A stretch of 53,167 nucleotides of DNA from an uncultured Lachnospiraceae bacterium. Its GTDB lineage: Bacteria > Bacillota > Clostridia > Lachnospirales > Lachnospiraceae. The stretch spans positions 1-53,167 of the forward strand of contig CANQGL010000009.1 in assembly GCA_947623185.1 (NCBI GenBank), in the 5' to 3' direction. Of the stretch, positions 9,220-16,475 are shown in pieces. Position 1 is the stretch's first letter, and each line of letters begins with the position of its first letter. Below the pieces are notes generated by a model. It was not told the origin of the DNA. It made no database searches and saw nothing but the letters and a program-made list of their open reading frames with translations. The position numbers and the translations under genes were made by a program.

Positions 9220-9231
9220 GTAAACGTTTAC
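9220..9231. promoter_or_regulatory. LacI-family operator, proximal copy
   Basis: Perfect 12-bp palindrome GTAAACGTTTAC with a central CG, the classic form of a LacI/GalR-family operator. It lies 25 bp upstream of the lacI-type start codon and downstream of the predicted transcription start, a position suited to blocking elongation. Confidence 0.8.
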
Positions 9232-9284
9232 TTAACGGACAAAAAAGAAAACTCTGCATCGATATTCCTTTGCTGCGGCAGTAG

Positions 9285-9296
9285 GTAAACGTTTAC
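9285..9296. promoter_or_regulatory. LacI-family operator, distal copy
   Basis: Second identical GTAAACGTTTAC palindrome, centred 65 bp from the first and about 33 bp downstream of the -10 box. Two sites at this spacing would allow cooperative binding by one tetramer. Confidence 0.8.
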
Positions 9297-9328
9297 TTGA
9301 CATGCAAAAAAAGAAAAAACATAATTAT

Positions 9329-9356
9329 ATTATACAAATTGCGCTCTGTTTGTCAA
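9329..9356 (-). promoter_or_regulatory. Promoter of the lacI-type/tct operon
   Basis: On the minus strand a perfect TTGACA (-35, 9351-9356) and a perfect TATAAT (-10, 9329-9334) are separated by 16 bp. Transcription would start near 9322 and pass through both operators. Confidence 0.85.
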
Positions 9357-9415
9357 TATATTTTTAAAAATTCATAAAAGTTTTTGCCAATTCAGTCACG
9401 GAGTGCAGATCGTCC

Positions 9416-9465
9416 GGGCAGGACGGCCGGTATGGCCCCTTTTAGGGCACCGCTCCCTCCTGCCC
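9416..9465. other. Palindromic intergenic structure between divergent operons
   Basis: GGGCAGGA (9416-9423) and TCCTGCCC (9458-9465) form a perfect 8-bp stem around an interior that also contains GCCC/GGGC pairing. No T tract follows on either strand. It lies just upstream of the thi promoter. Its function is unknown. Confidence 0.4.
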
Positions 9466-9483
9466 ATCTACAGAATAAACCTC

Positions 9484-9512
9484 TTGCATTATCTTAATCT
9501 ATCTGGTATAAT
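9484..9512 (+). promoter_or_regulatory. Promoter of the thiamine salvage operon
   Basis: TTGCAT (9484-9489) and TATAAT (9507-9512) are separated by 17 bp, just upstream of the TPP riboswitch. Confidence 0.8.
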
Positions 9513-9524
9513 AACTGCGACAAC

Positions 9525-9618
9525 TGAATGGGGAGCTTGTGCGACAGGCTGAGAGGAAGGTAAACCTTCGACCCTTTACCTGATTTGGATAATGCCAACG
9601 TAGGGAAACGTGAGATAG
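9525..9618 (+). promoter_or_regulatory. TPP riboswitch (THI element)
   Basis: The conserved elements of the thiamine pyrophosphate aptamer are present in order: GGGGAGC at 9530, GGCTGAGAGG at 9547, then ACCCTTTACCTGAT, GGATAATGCCA and GTAGGGAA near 9571-9606. It follows a promoter and precedes thiM, thiE, thiD and cytX, so thiamine pyrophosphate should turn the operon down. Confidence 0.95.
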
Positions 9619-9622
9619 AGCT

Positions 9623-9660
9623 GCGCGCGTACTGTTTTGGTACACGCGCTTTCCTGTTTT
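9623..9660 (+). terminator. Probable riboswitch expression-platform terminator
   Basis: GCGCGCGTAC and GTACACGCGC pair (one mismatch) around a 7-nt loop and are followed by a T-rich tail (TTTCCTGTTTT). It begins a few nucleotides after the aptamer and about 80 nt before thiM, as expected for transcriptional control. The T tract is imperfect. Confidence 0.65.
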
Positions 9661-9739
9661 ATGGGAAGCTCTATGGGAAACCGCACTGCGGCGGAAGCCG
9701 GACGGGTTGTCATATTTTATTATTCAGGAGGGATTCGTT

Positions 9740-10561
9740 ATGTTAGAAACCTGCATCACCAGCGTGCGGAACACCGTACCGCTCGTCCACAACATTACCA
9801 ACTATGTCACCGTCAACGACGTGGCCAATATCCTGCTGGCCTGCGGCGGAAGCCCCATCATGTCCGACGAACCGGACGATGTGGAGGATATCACCTCCGT
9901 CTGCGGCGGTCTCAACATCAATATCGGCACCCTGAACCGGCGCAGCATCGAAGCCATGTTCCTGGCCGGAAAACGCGCCAATGAGCTGGGACACGCGCTG
10001 CTCCTGGATCCCGTCGGCGCCGGCGCCAGCGCGCTGCGCACCGACACGGCCGTCAGACTGATGGACGAGCTGAAGTTTGATGTCATCCGGGGCAATGTGT
10101 CCGAGATCAAAACTCTCGCTCTGGGGAGCGGCACCACCAAGGGCGTGGACGCCGATGCCGCCGACGCCGTGACCGAGGAAAATCTCGATACCATGATCCG
10201 TTTCGCGAAGGACTTTGCCGCCAAGGCCGGAGTTATCGTGGCCATCACCGGCGCGATCGATCTGGTGGCAGACGCCGATACCTGCTATGTCATCCGCAAC
10301 GGACGTCCGGAGATGGGAAAGATCACCGGCACCGGCTGCCAGCTTTCCGGCATGATGACCGCGTTTCTGGTCGCCAACCCCGACCGTAAGCTGGAGGCCG
10401 CGGCGGCTGCGGTCTGCGTCATGGGCCTCGCCGGTGAGATCGGCTGGCGGAACATGCGGCCGGAGGACGGGAACTCCACCTACCGCAACCGCATTATCGA
10501 CGCCGTCTTCCATATGGACGAAAAGACCCTGAAAGAAGGCGCAAAGTATGAAGTGCGATAA
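9740..10561 (+). CDS. thiM: Hydroxyethylthiazole kinase
   Basis: 273 residues from the ATG at 9740, which has CAGGAGGG upstream; an in-frame start at 9707 has none. It is a ribokinase-fold enzyme phosphorylating 4-methyl-5-(2-hydroxyethyl)thiazole in thiamine salvage. It shows the ThiM N-terminal HNITNYV motif at 17-23, the DPVGAGAS segment near 92-99 and the anion-hole GTGCQLSG near the C-terminus. It is the first gene under the TPP riboswitch and its end overlaps thiE by 14 nt, so the two are probably translationally coupled. Confidence 0.95.
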   Translation: MLETCITSVRNTVPLVHNITNYVTVNDVANILLACGGSPIMSDEPDDVEDITSVCGGLNINIGTLNRRSIEAMFLAGKRANELGHALLLDPVGAGASALRTDTAVRLMDELKFDVIRGNVSEIKTLALGSGTTKGVDADAADAVTEENLDTMIRFAKDFAAKAGVIVAITGAIDLVADADTCYVIRNGRPEMGKITGTGCQLSGMMTAFLVANPDRKLEAAAAAVCVMGLAGEIGWRNMRPEDGNSTYRNRIIDAVFHMDEKTLKEGAKYEVR

Positions 10562-11189
10562 AAAAGACCTGCTGCTGTACGCCGTCACCGACCGGTACTG
10601 GCTGAACGGCGCCACGCTGGAAAGCCAGGTGGAGCAGGCCCTCATGGGCGGGGCCACACTGGTCCAGCTTCGGGAAAAGGAACTGGATCACGATAACTTT
10701 CTGGCCGAGGCGCTGCGCATCAAAGCGGTCTGTGCCAGGTATCATGTCCCCTTTGTGATCAACGACAACGTGGAGATCGCCCTCGAAGCGGACGCCGACG
10801 GCGTCCATGTGGGCCAGGACGACATGGAAGCCGGTGAAGTGCGGGCCAAACTGGGGCCGGATAAGATCATCGGCGTATCGGCACAGACGGTGGAGCAGGC
10901 CCTTTTGGCGGAACGGCACGGCGCCGATTATCTGGGCGTGGGCGCGGTGTTCCACACCGGCTCCAAGGCGGACGCAGCCGACGTGAGCCATGAGACCCTT
11001 AAGGCCATCTGCCAGGCCGTATCCATTCCCGTCGTCGCCATCGGCGGCATAAGCGCGGACAATGTCCGGGAACTGGCGGGAAGCGGCATCTGCGGCGTGG
11101 CGGTGATCAGCGCCATCTTTGCCCAGAAGGACATTAAAAACGCGACCGCAAATCTCAAGGCCCGTACACGGGAAGCGCTGGGCCTATGA
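10548..11189 (+). CDS. thiE: Thiamine-phosphate synthase
   Basis: 213 residues, normal for ThiE. This TIM-barrel enzyme joins HMP pyrophosphate and thiazole phosphate to make thiamine phosphate. Visible signatures are YAVTDR near residue 11, QLREKELD near 43-50, NDN and DGVHVGQDD near 69-89, and GGIS near 165 for phosphate binding. It overlaps thiM at its start and the HAD gene at its stop (ATGA), so it is tightly co-translated. Confidence 0.95.
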   Translation: MKCDKKDLLLYAVTDRYWLNGATLESQVEQALMGGATLVQLREKELDHDNFLAEALRIKAVCARYHVPFVINDNVEIALEADADGVHVGQDDMEAGEVRAKLGPDKIIGVSAQTVEQALLAERHGADYLGVGAVFHTGSKADAADVSHETLKAICQAVSIPVVAIGGISADNVRELAGSGICGVAVISAIFAQKDIKNATANLKARTREALGL

Positions 11190-11848
11190 TACGCGGGGCC
11201 ATTTTCGATGTGGACGGTACGCTTCTGGATTCCATGCCCATCTGGAACGAAGCGGGCGCACGTTATCTTGGGAAGCTCGGCATCTTGCCGGAGCCGGGGC
11301 TCGCGCAGACGCTCTTTCCGTTGAGCTTCGAGGAAGGCGCAGCCTACCTGAACGAGCACTATTCGCTGGGGAAGTCCGTTTCTTCCGTAATGCAGGGCAT
11401 CTCGGACATCATCGAGGACTTTTACCGGTATGAGGTATCGCCGAAACCGGGGGCGGCCGCCTTTTTGCAAGAGCTCCGTAAGCAGAACATTCCCATGGTC
11501 CTTGCCACCACCGGGGATCCGCTTCTGGCCGGGGCGGCGTTTCGGCGGCTGGGCATGGCGGACTGTTTCCTGCGCCCCTTTACCTGCGAAGAACTTCATA
11601 CCACGAAACGGCAGCCGGACATCTATCTGGCGGCGGCCGCGTACCTTGGCACTCTCCCCTCCGAGACAGCCGTCTTTGAGGATATGCTCCACGCCGTACG
11701 GACCGCGGCGGACGCCGGTTTTGTGACGGTAGCCGTAGAGGACAGGGAGAGCGAAAAGGACCGGGCCGCCATCCGGGACGCCGCCTCCTGTTATTTAAAG
11801 GATTTTACAGAATCCGATATTTTCTGGCAGTTCGCCGCCGACCTTTAA
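11186..11848 (+). CDS. HAD-superfamily hydrolase in the thiamine operon
   Basis: 220 residues of the beta-phosphoglucomutase/phosphatase-like HAD class. Motif I is DVDGT with Asp8 and Asp10, motif II a Thr in ATTGD, motif III a Lys in the KRQPD region, and motif IV an acidic ED pair. Its ATGA overlap with thiE and its place before thiD put it inside the salvage pathway. Dephosphorylating thiamine phosphate or an HMP/thiazole phosphate is the obvious possibility, but the substrate is inferred from context only. Confidence 0.85.
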   Translation: MIRGAIFDVDGTLLDSMPIWNEAGARYLGKLGILPEPGLAQTLFPLSFEEGAAYLNEHYSLGKSVSSVMQGISDIIEDFYRYEVSPKPGAAAFLQELRKQNIPMVLATTGDPLLAGAAFRRLGMADCFLRPFTCEELHTTKRQPDIYLAAAAYLGTLPSETAVFEDMLHAVRTAADAGFVTVAVEDRESEKDRAAIRDAASCYLKDFTESDIFWQFAADL

Positions 11849-11933
11849 AGGCTGCGGAAGACTGCGGCGGATCGGGGGCACCACCTTCCGTCGCAATATA
11901 AAACTTCAATGCTACCAAAGAAAGGAGAAAAAC

Positions 11934-12731
11934 ATGAAAAAAACAGCATTGACGATCGCTGGCAGTGATTCCAGCGGAGGCGCCGGGATTCAGGCCGATC
12001 TGAAAACGATGACCATGAATGGGGTATTCGGCATGAGCGCCATTACGGCGCTGACCGCCCAGAACACCACCGGCGTAACAGGTATCTTTGAGACAACGCC
12101 TGAATTTTTACAGATGCAGATCGACGCGGTATTCGACGATATCCGTCCCGACGCGGTCAAGATCGGCATGGTTTCCTCGGCGGCTCTCATCCGCGTCATC
12201 GCGGCGCGTCTGAAACACTACGAGGCGTCAAATATCGTGGTCGATCCGGTGATGGTGGCCACGAGCGGCTCAAAACTCATCGATGACGACGCCATTGAGA
12301 CGCTAAAGGCGGAGCTTTTGCCGATCGCCGCGGTCATCACTCCCAACATTCCGGAAGCCGAGGTCCTCTCCGGGCTCGCTATCCGCTCCGAAAAGGATAT
12401 GGAGACGGCGGCAAAGCAGATCGGCGATGTCTGGGGCTGCGCCGTCCTCTGCAAAGGCGGCCACAGTCTCTCCGACGCCAACGACCTTCTCTACCATAAC
12501 GGCAAGTATAACTGGTTTTACGGCCGCCGCATCGATAACCCCAATACCCACGGCACCGGATGCACGCTTTCCAGCGCCATCGCCGCCAACCTGGCCAAGG
12601 GCTTTTCCCTCGAGGAATCCATCCGTCTGGCGAAGGAATATCTCTCCGGTGCTCTGGCCGCCATGCTGGACCTGGGGGCCGGACGCGGGCCCATGGACCA
12701 CGCCTTTGCCCTGACCGGCAAATTTGCATAG
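11934..12731 (+). CDS. thiD: Hydroxymethylpyrimidine/phosphomethylpyrimidine kinase
   Basis: 265 residues with the ribokinase fold. N-terminal AGSDSSGGAGIQADLK (residues 9-24) is the ThiD signature for HMP binding, and the C-terminal HGTGCTLSSA carries the anion hole and catalytic Cys/Asp region. It phosphorylates HMP and HMP-P to HMP-PP, the partner of thiazole phosphate in the ThiE reaction. AAAGGAG precedes the ATG. No thiC is visible in the window, so HMP is probably imported, which fits cytX next door. Confidence 0.95.
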   Translation: MKKTALTIAGSDSSGGAGIQADLKTMTMNGVFGMSAITALTAQNTTGVTGIFETTPEFLQMQIDAVFDDIRPDAVKIGMVSSAALIRVIAARLKHYEASNIVVDPVMVATSGSKLIDDDAIETLKAELLPIAAVITPNIPEAEVLSGLAIRSEKDMETAAKQIGDVWGCAVLCKGGHSLSDANDLLYHNGKYNWFYGRRIDNPNTHGTGCTLSSAIAANLAKGFSLEESIRLAKEYLSGALAAMLDLGAGRGPMDHAFALTGKFA

Positions 12732-12744
12732 GGAGGTGCGGACA

Positions 12745-13920
12745 ATGGAAACAAAACGTACCTCCGTATTTGAGAACGGCCTGATCTGGTTCGGCGCAGG
12801 CGTGTCGATCGCCGAGATCCTCACTGGCACTTATCTGGCGTCGCTTGGCTTCGGAAAGGGGATCGCAGCGATCCTTCTCGGACACATCATCGGCTGCGGG
12901 ATGCTCTTTTTAGCCGGGCTTATCGGCGGCAAAGCCCGCAAAAGCGCCATGGAGACCGTCAAAATGAGCTTCGGATCAAAAGGCGGCCTGCTGTTTGCCC
13001 TGTTAAACATTCTCCAGCTGGTGGGTTGGACCGCCATCATGATCTATGACGGCGCTCTTGCCGCCTCCGGCGTATGGAATGTGGGCGGCTGGGTCTGGAG
13101 CCTCGTCATCGGCGGGCTGATCATCCTCTGGATCCTGATCGGCATCACCAATCTGGGGAAGATCAATACCATAGCCATGGGAGCCCTGTTTTTGCTGACT
13201 CTCGTCCTCTCCGCCATTATTTTCACGGGCGGCGGCGCGGCGCCGGTCGCGGATGACGGGCTGACCTTCGGCGCGGCCGTGGAGCTTTCGGTCGCCATGC
13301 CCTTAAGCTGGCTGCCCCTTATCGCGGACTATACCCGCGAGGCCAAAGAGCCGGTGAAGGCCACCGCCGCCAGCGCCATCGTTTACGGCGCGGTCAGCTG
13401 CTGGATGTATGTCATCGGCATGGGCGCGGCCATCCTCACCGGCGGCTCCGACATCGCCCAGATCATGGTCCGGGCCGGTCTGGGAGCGGCGGGGCTCATC
13501 ATCATCGTATTCTCCACCGTCACCACCACCTTCCTCGACGCCTGGTCCGCCGGCATCTCCAGTGAGTCCGTCTCCGCCAGGCTGAACGGAAAATGGGCAG
13601 CCGTGGCGGCGGCCGTGATCGGCACGGTGGGCGCTATCCTGTTCCCCATGGACGACATTACCGATTTCCTCTACCTAATCGGCTCCGTGTTCGCTCCCAT
13701 GATCGCCATCCAGATCGCCGACTTCTTCTTCCTGAAACAGGACTTCAGCGATCACGCGGTCTGTGCGAAAAACCTGATCATCTGGATCGTCGGCTTCGCA
13801 CTCTACCGCTTCCTGATGACGGTCGATATCGTGGTGGGAAACACCCTGCCGGATATGGCAGCCACGATCCTTCTGTGCCTGATCGCCGGGCGGATTGCGG
13901 GAAGCTCCGAAGGAAAATGA
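12745..13920 (+). CDS. cytX: Putative hydroxymethylpyrimidine transporter CytX
   Basis: 391 residues from the ATG at 12745 (GGGAGG upstream); an earlier in-frame start at 12724 overlaps thiD and has no ribosome-binding site. It is a polytopic protein of the NCS1 nucleobase:cation symporter family with about 11-12 membrane segments. An amphipathic opening (FENGLIWFGAGVSIAEI, residues 7-23) is typical of CytX. CytX genes are recurrent members of TPP-riboswitch operons and are assigned to HMP uptake. The stop codon falls in a short tandem repeat. Confidence 0.9.
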   Translation: METKRTSVFENGLIWFGAGVSIAEILTGTYLASLGFGKGIAAILLGHIIGCGMLFLAGLIGGKARKSAMETVKMSFGSKGGLLFALLNILQLVGWTAIMIYDGALAASGVWNVGGWVWSLVIGGLIILWILIGITNLGKINTIAMGALFLLTLVLSAIIFTGGGAAPVADDGLTFGAAVELSVAMPLSWLPLIADYTREAKEPVKATAASAIVYGAVSCWMYVIGMGAAILTGGSDIAQIMVRAGLGAAGLIIIVFSTVTTTFLDAWSAGISSESVSARLNGKWAAVAAAVIGTVGAILFPMDDITDFLYLIGSVFAPMIAIQIADFFFLKQDFSDHAVCAKNLIIWIVGFALYRFLMTVDIVVGNTLPDMAATILLCLIAGRIAGSSEGK

Positions 13921-13980
13921 TCGCCGGTCCTTGGGAAAATGGCCGTCGATCCTTAAACAAATGACCGTCGGTCCTTTGAC
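13914..13980 (+). repeat. About 22-bp tandem repeat, three copies, overlapping the cytX stop
   Basis: Three degenerate copies of an AAATG-CCGTCGGTCCTT-type unit start at about 13914, 13936 and 13959. The first contains the TGA of cytX. The consensus drifts, so this is an old or decaying duplication. Confidence 0.7.
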
Positions 13981-13986
13981 TTATCC

Positions 13987-14016
13987 CGCCGGGCCTCCGC
14001 AAAAGAAGGCCCGGCG
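13987..14016 (+). terminator. Strong hairpin downstream of the thi operon
   Basis: CGCCGGGCCT and AGGCCCGGCG form a perfect 10-bp stem with a 10-nt loop. No T tract follows on either strand, so it is a weak terminator candidate or a 3' stabilising structure. Confidence 0.4.
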
Positions 14017-14024
14017 TCCGCAGT

Positions 14025-14062
14025 AAAAAACCGGTTCCGCCGCATCGCTGCAGTGGAACCGG
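14025..14062 (-). terminator. Terminator of the spoIID-like gene
   Basis: CCGGTTCC and GGAACCGG form a perfect 8-bp stem. Read on the minus strand it is followed by six T residues, about 110 nt after the stop of the SpoIID-like gene. Confidence 0.7.
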
Positions 14063-14169
14063 CTAAAAAGGGGAGGATAAGTATTAATCTTTCTCTTTTG
14101 TTGATACTTCTATTATTTCCGTCTTCCTCCGTTCTATACACGGGATCCGGAAAATTTTTTCCTCCCGCA

Positions 14170-16467
14170 TCATTCAAAATCGTCGATGTCCGCGATCTCG
14201 CATTCGTTATAGAAGAATCGCAGGATCTCAAGACAGGTTTTACCTGCCTTCGCCATTCCTTGCGCGCCGTTCTGGCTCATACCGGCGCCGTGGCCGGAGC
14301 CGCCGCCGTAGATCGTAAACGACGTCACGCCGTCGTCTCCCGTTCCGTCGTTTTCGATATAGATAAACGCGCTCGGCAGAGAATCCCATCCGTCCGTCGT
14401 GCTCCCGTCGTTCCGCTTAATGGAGATCCGCGCGTTCCCGAGGACGCTCCGGATCCTGCTCTGGCCGCTGAACGTCTTCTCGCCGTCGGTCCCCAGGACC
14501 TTCAGCGTTTTCGCCACGCCGCCGGGGCCGCGCTCCGTGACCGTAAGCCCGGTGATCCGCCCCACTCCGCCGATCTTCTCGGAAAGGATGTTGCTGTTCG
14601 TTTTCATATTCCAGCGGTACATCGCAAAAGCGGATTCATACGATTCGATCCCGGCGTCCTTTATGAACTCGCCGAATACGTCGTTGGAGCTGATGTTCCG
14701 TGCCTTTTCCTTCTCGCCGATAAAACGCGCCTTCAGGTACGGCAGCTCCGAGGGATCCGAGCCCCAGACGCTCCCGTCCGTTCCGTAGCCGCACGAAGTC
14801 GAGTAATAGAACGCCTCGATCGGTTTGTCTCCGTAGGCGAGCACCTGGCCGAACGTCTCGTTGACGGCCCGGTCGGTCGACTCGTAGGTCTCCGTATTGT
14901 TGTAGACCTGATAGCCCGTGCTGTCGTCGACATGCGCGCCGTACTGCGAGTATGTGCTGCCCTGGATCTTGCTCCACGCATAGGTCCGCGCGCAGATGGC
15001 CTGCGCCTTTAACGCCTCGTTCTCATAGCTCTGCGGCATCTCGCTCGGCACGACCCGTTTCAGGTACTCTTCCAGATCCACCTCGTTCAGCAAAAGCAGG
15101 CCGTCGGCTTCCTTTGTGATCTCCATATGGCCGGGATAGACCGGGGTCCCCTGTCCGCGCGACAGCGAATGGACCGTGATCATGCCGCCCTCGTTGGCGG
15201 ACCGGAATATCATGCGCCCGCCCGAAAGCCGCCGATCCGACATGTCTATCGTCACCTTATCCCCGGCCGCTACCGACTGCGTCTTCTTGTCCTGCTCGTC
15301 GCCGTACTCCAGGACCGCCATGCTGTCGCAGGAAAGCACGATTCTGTCGTGGAACAGCGACCGGAAGTTATCCGTCATCAGCAGGATGCGGATCGTATCG
15401 ATCTCGGGCCGTTCCGTCGTCAGCGCCGCGCAGATCTCCCCGTTTGCCACAACGAACTCCTGCATATGATAGCCGACCAGGATGTCCCGCTTCTGCTGTT
15501 CGCGCAGGACGCCGTATGTGCGGTAGATCTTGAAATTATCGGCCAGCGGGACCAGCCCGTAGCCCTCGATCTCGATCTCGTTCTCGCGCACGGCGAGGAC
15601 CGTTCCCTTCACGCGCTCGCGTTTCAGCACCAGTCGCTCCGGCCGTCCCTTTTTCAGATACAGATCGCCGATCTGGCCGGAGAGCTCCTCCTCGTTTTTC
15701 AGGACGCCGCGGACCGGGAACTTCCGGGTGATATTTCCGATAAAGACCGTCACGTTCCCGTCGTCAAAGCCGGATATCCAGGCGTTCTCATAGACGATCT
15801 CCTCCGAGACGACCTCCTCGAGCTTGATGATCTCCGAGTCGCGGACCAGAAACCGCAGACTGCAGTCGATATACGGATCCAGATACAGGCCCTCGAACAG
15901 GAACCGCCCGTCTTTCGTGTACGCGGTCCACGCCGCAGCCGCCTCGACGTTGTCCGGCGTCCCGTAAAGATCGGTCACCAGCTCGCGGACCGCTCCGGTC
16001 TCGTCGGCCGCCGCGCGGAATTTGTCGTAAAACTCCCAGAAATCGTCGCGTCCGACGGCGTGTTTCGCCTTTCTTCCGCCTTTTTCCAGGACATATTCCG
16101 ACAGTTCCCCGGACGCTTTGTCGCCCAGAGAGAGCACGATGTCCGAAAGGTCGCCGGCCGTCACGGCCGAGAGTGCGCTGTCCTCCGTCGCCGGACACGT
16201 CTTCGAATCCAGTCTCCCGCTCTGGTAAAGATAGTCCATATAGGACACATACCACTCGTCCTGGAGATTTTCCGGGAACCACGACCGGTCCGGTCCGCCG
16301 TCGATGATCTCGTCCTTCGACGCCACCGTAAGCGCGATCACGCGCGAGGCCATGGCGCGGGACACCTGTCCGTTTTCCCGGCCCGCAAACACGATAACAA
16401 TAAGCAGGGCGACGATCAGGGTCGAGACCGCCGCCACCCAGTTGATCAGTTTGTTCGATTCTCTCAT
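14170..16467 (-). CDS. SpoIID/LytB-domain protein with long N-terminal extension
   Basis: 765 residues, about twice the length of SpoIID itself. One membrane anchor spans residues about 9-28. The first 400 or so residues form an uncharacterised extracytoplasmic region. The SpoIID/LytB domain follows, with the PSEMP motif whose Glu (about residue 476) is the proton donor of SpoIID, a lytic transglycosylase acting on denuded glycan during spore engulfment. The C-terminal GHGAGMSQNGA motif is characteristic. The gene lies downstream of an AI-2E permease gene, 8 nt away. Without other engulfment genes nearby it could act in sporulation or in vegetative wall turnover. Confidence 0.88.
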   Translation of the reverse strand: MRESNKLINWVAAVSTLIVALLIVIVFAGRENGQVSRAMASRVIALTVASKDEIIDGGPDRSWFPENLQDEWYVSYMDYLYQSGRLDSKTCPATEDSALSAVTAGDLSDIVLSLGDKASGELSEYVLEKGGRKAKHAVGRDDFWEFYDKFRAAADETGAVRELVTDLYGTPDNVEAAAAWTAYTKDGRFLFEGLYLDPYIDCSLRFLVRDSEIIKLEEVVSEEIVYENAWISGFDDGNVTVFIGNITRKFPVRGVLKNEEELSGQIGDLYLKKGRPERLVLKRERVKGTVLAVRENEIEIEGYGLVPLADNFKIYRTYGVLREQQKRDILVGYHMQEFVVANGEICAALTTERPEIDTIRILLMTDNFRSLFHDRIVLSCDSMAVLEYGDEQDKKTQSVAAGDKVTIDMSDRRLSGGRMIFRSANEGGMITVHSLSRGQGTPVYPGHMEITKEADGLLLLNEVDLEEYLKRVVPSEMPQSYENEALKAQAICARTYAWSKIQGSTYSQYGAHVDDSTGYQVYNNTETYESTDRAVNETFGQVLAYGDKPIEAFYYSTSCGYGTDGSVWGSDPSELPYLKARFIGEKEKARNISSNDVFGEFIKDAGIESYESAFAMYRWNMKTNSNILSEKIGGVGRITGLTVTERGPGGVAKTLKVLGTDGEKTFSGQSRIRSVLGNARISIKRNDGSTTDGWDSLPSAFIYIENDGTGDDGVTSFTIYGGGSGHGAGMSQNGAQGMAKAGKTCLEILRFFYNECEIADIDDFE

Positions 16468-16475
16468 AACACCTC

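Larger units (their letters stand above)
9192..9318 (-). repeat. 65-bp imperfect tandem duplication of operator, RBS and start codon
   Basis: Two copies of a unit of about 65 bp run from GCATCGAT at 9191 and again at 9256. Each contains a start-codon-like CAT, a Shine-Dalgarno-like segment, the 12-bp palindrome and an A-rich tail. In the distal copy the RBS is weakened (AAAGGA, wider spacing) and its ATG at 9259 is out of frame with the regulator gene. Confidence 0.8.

Noticed and set aside
9194-9259. Alternative start for the lacI-type gene at 9259
   Set aside because: This ATG belongs to the duplicated leader and is out of frame by 65 bp; the AAGGAG-preceded ATG at 9194 is the natural start.
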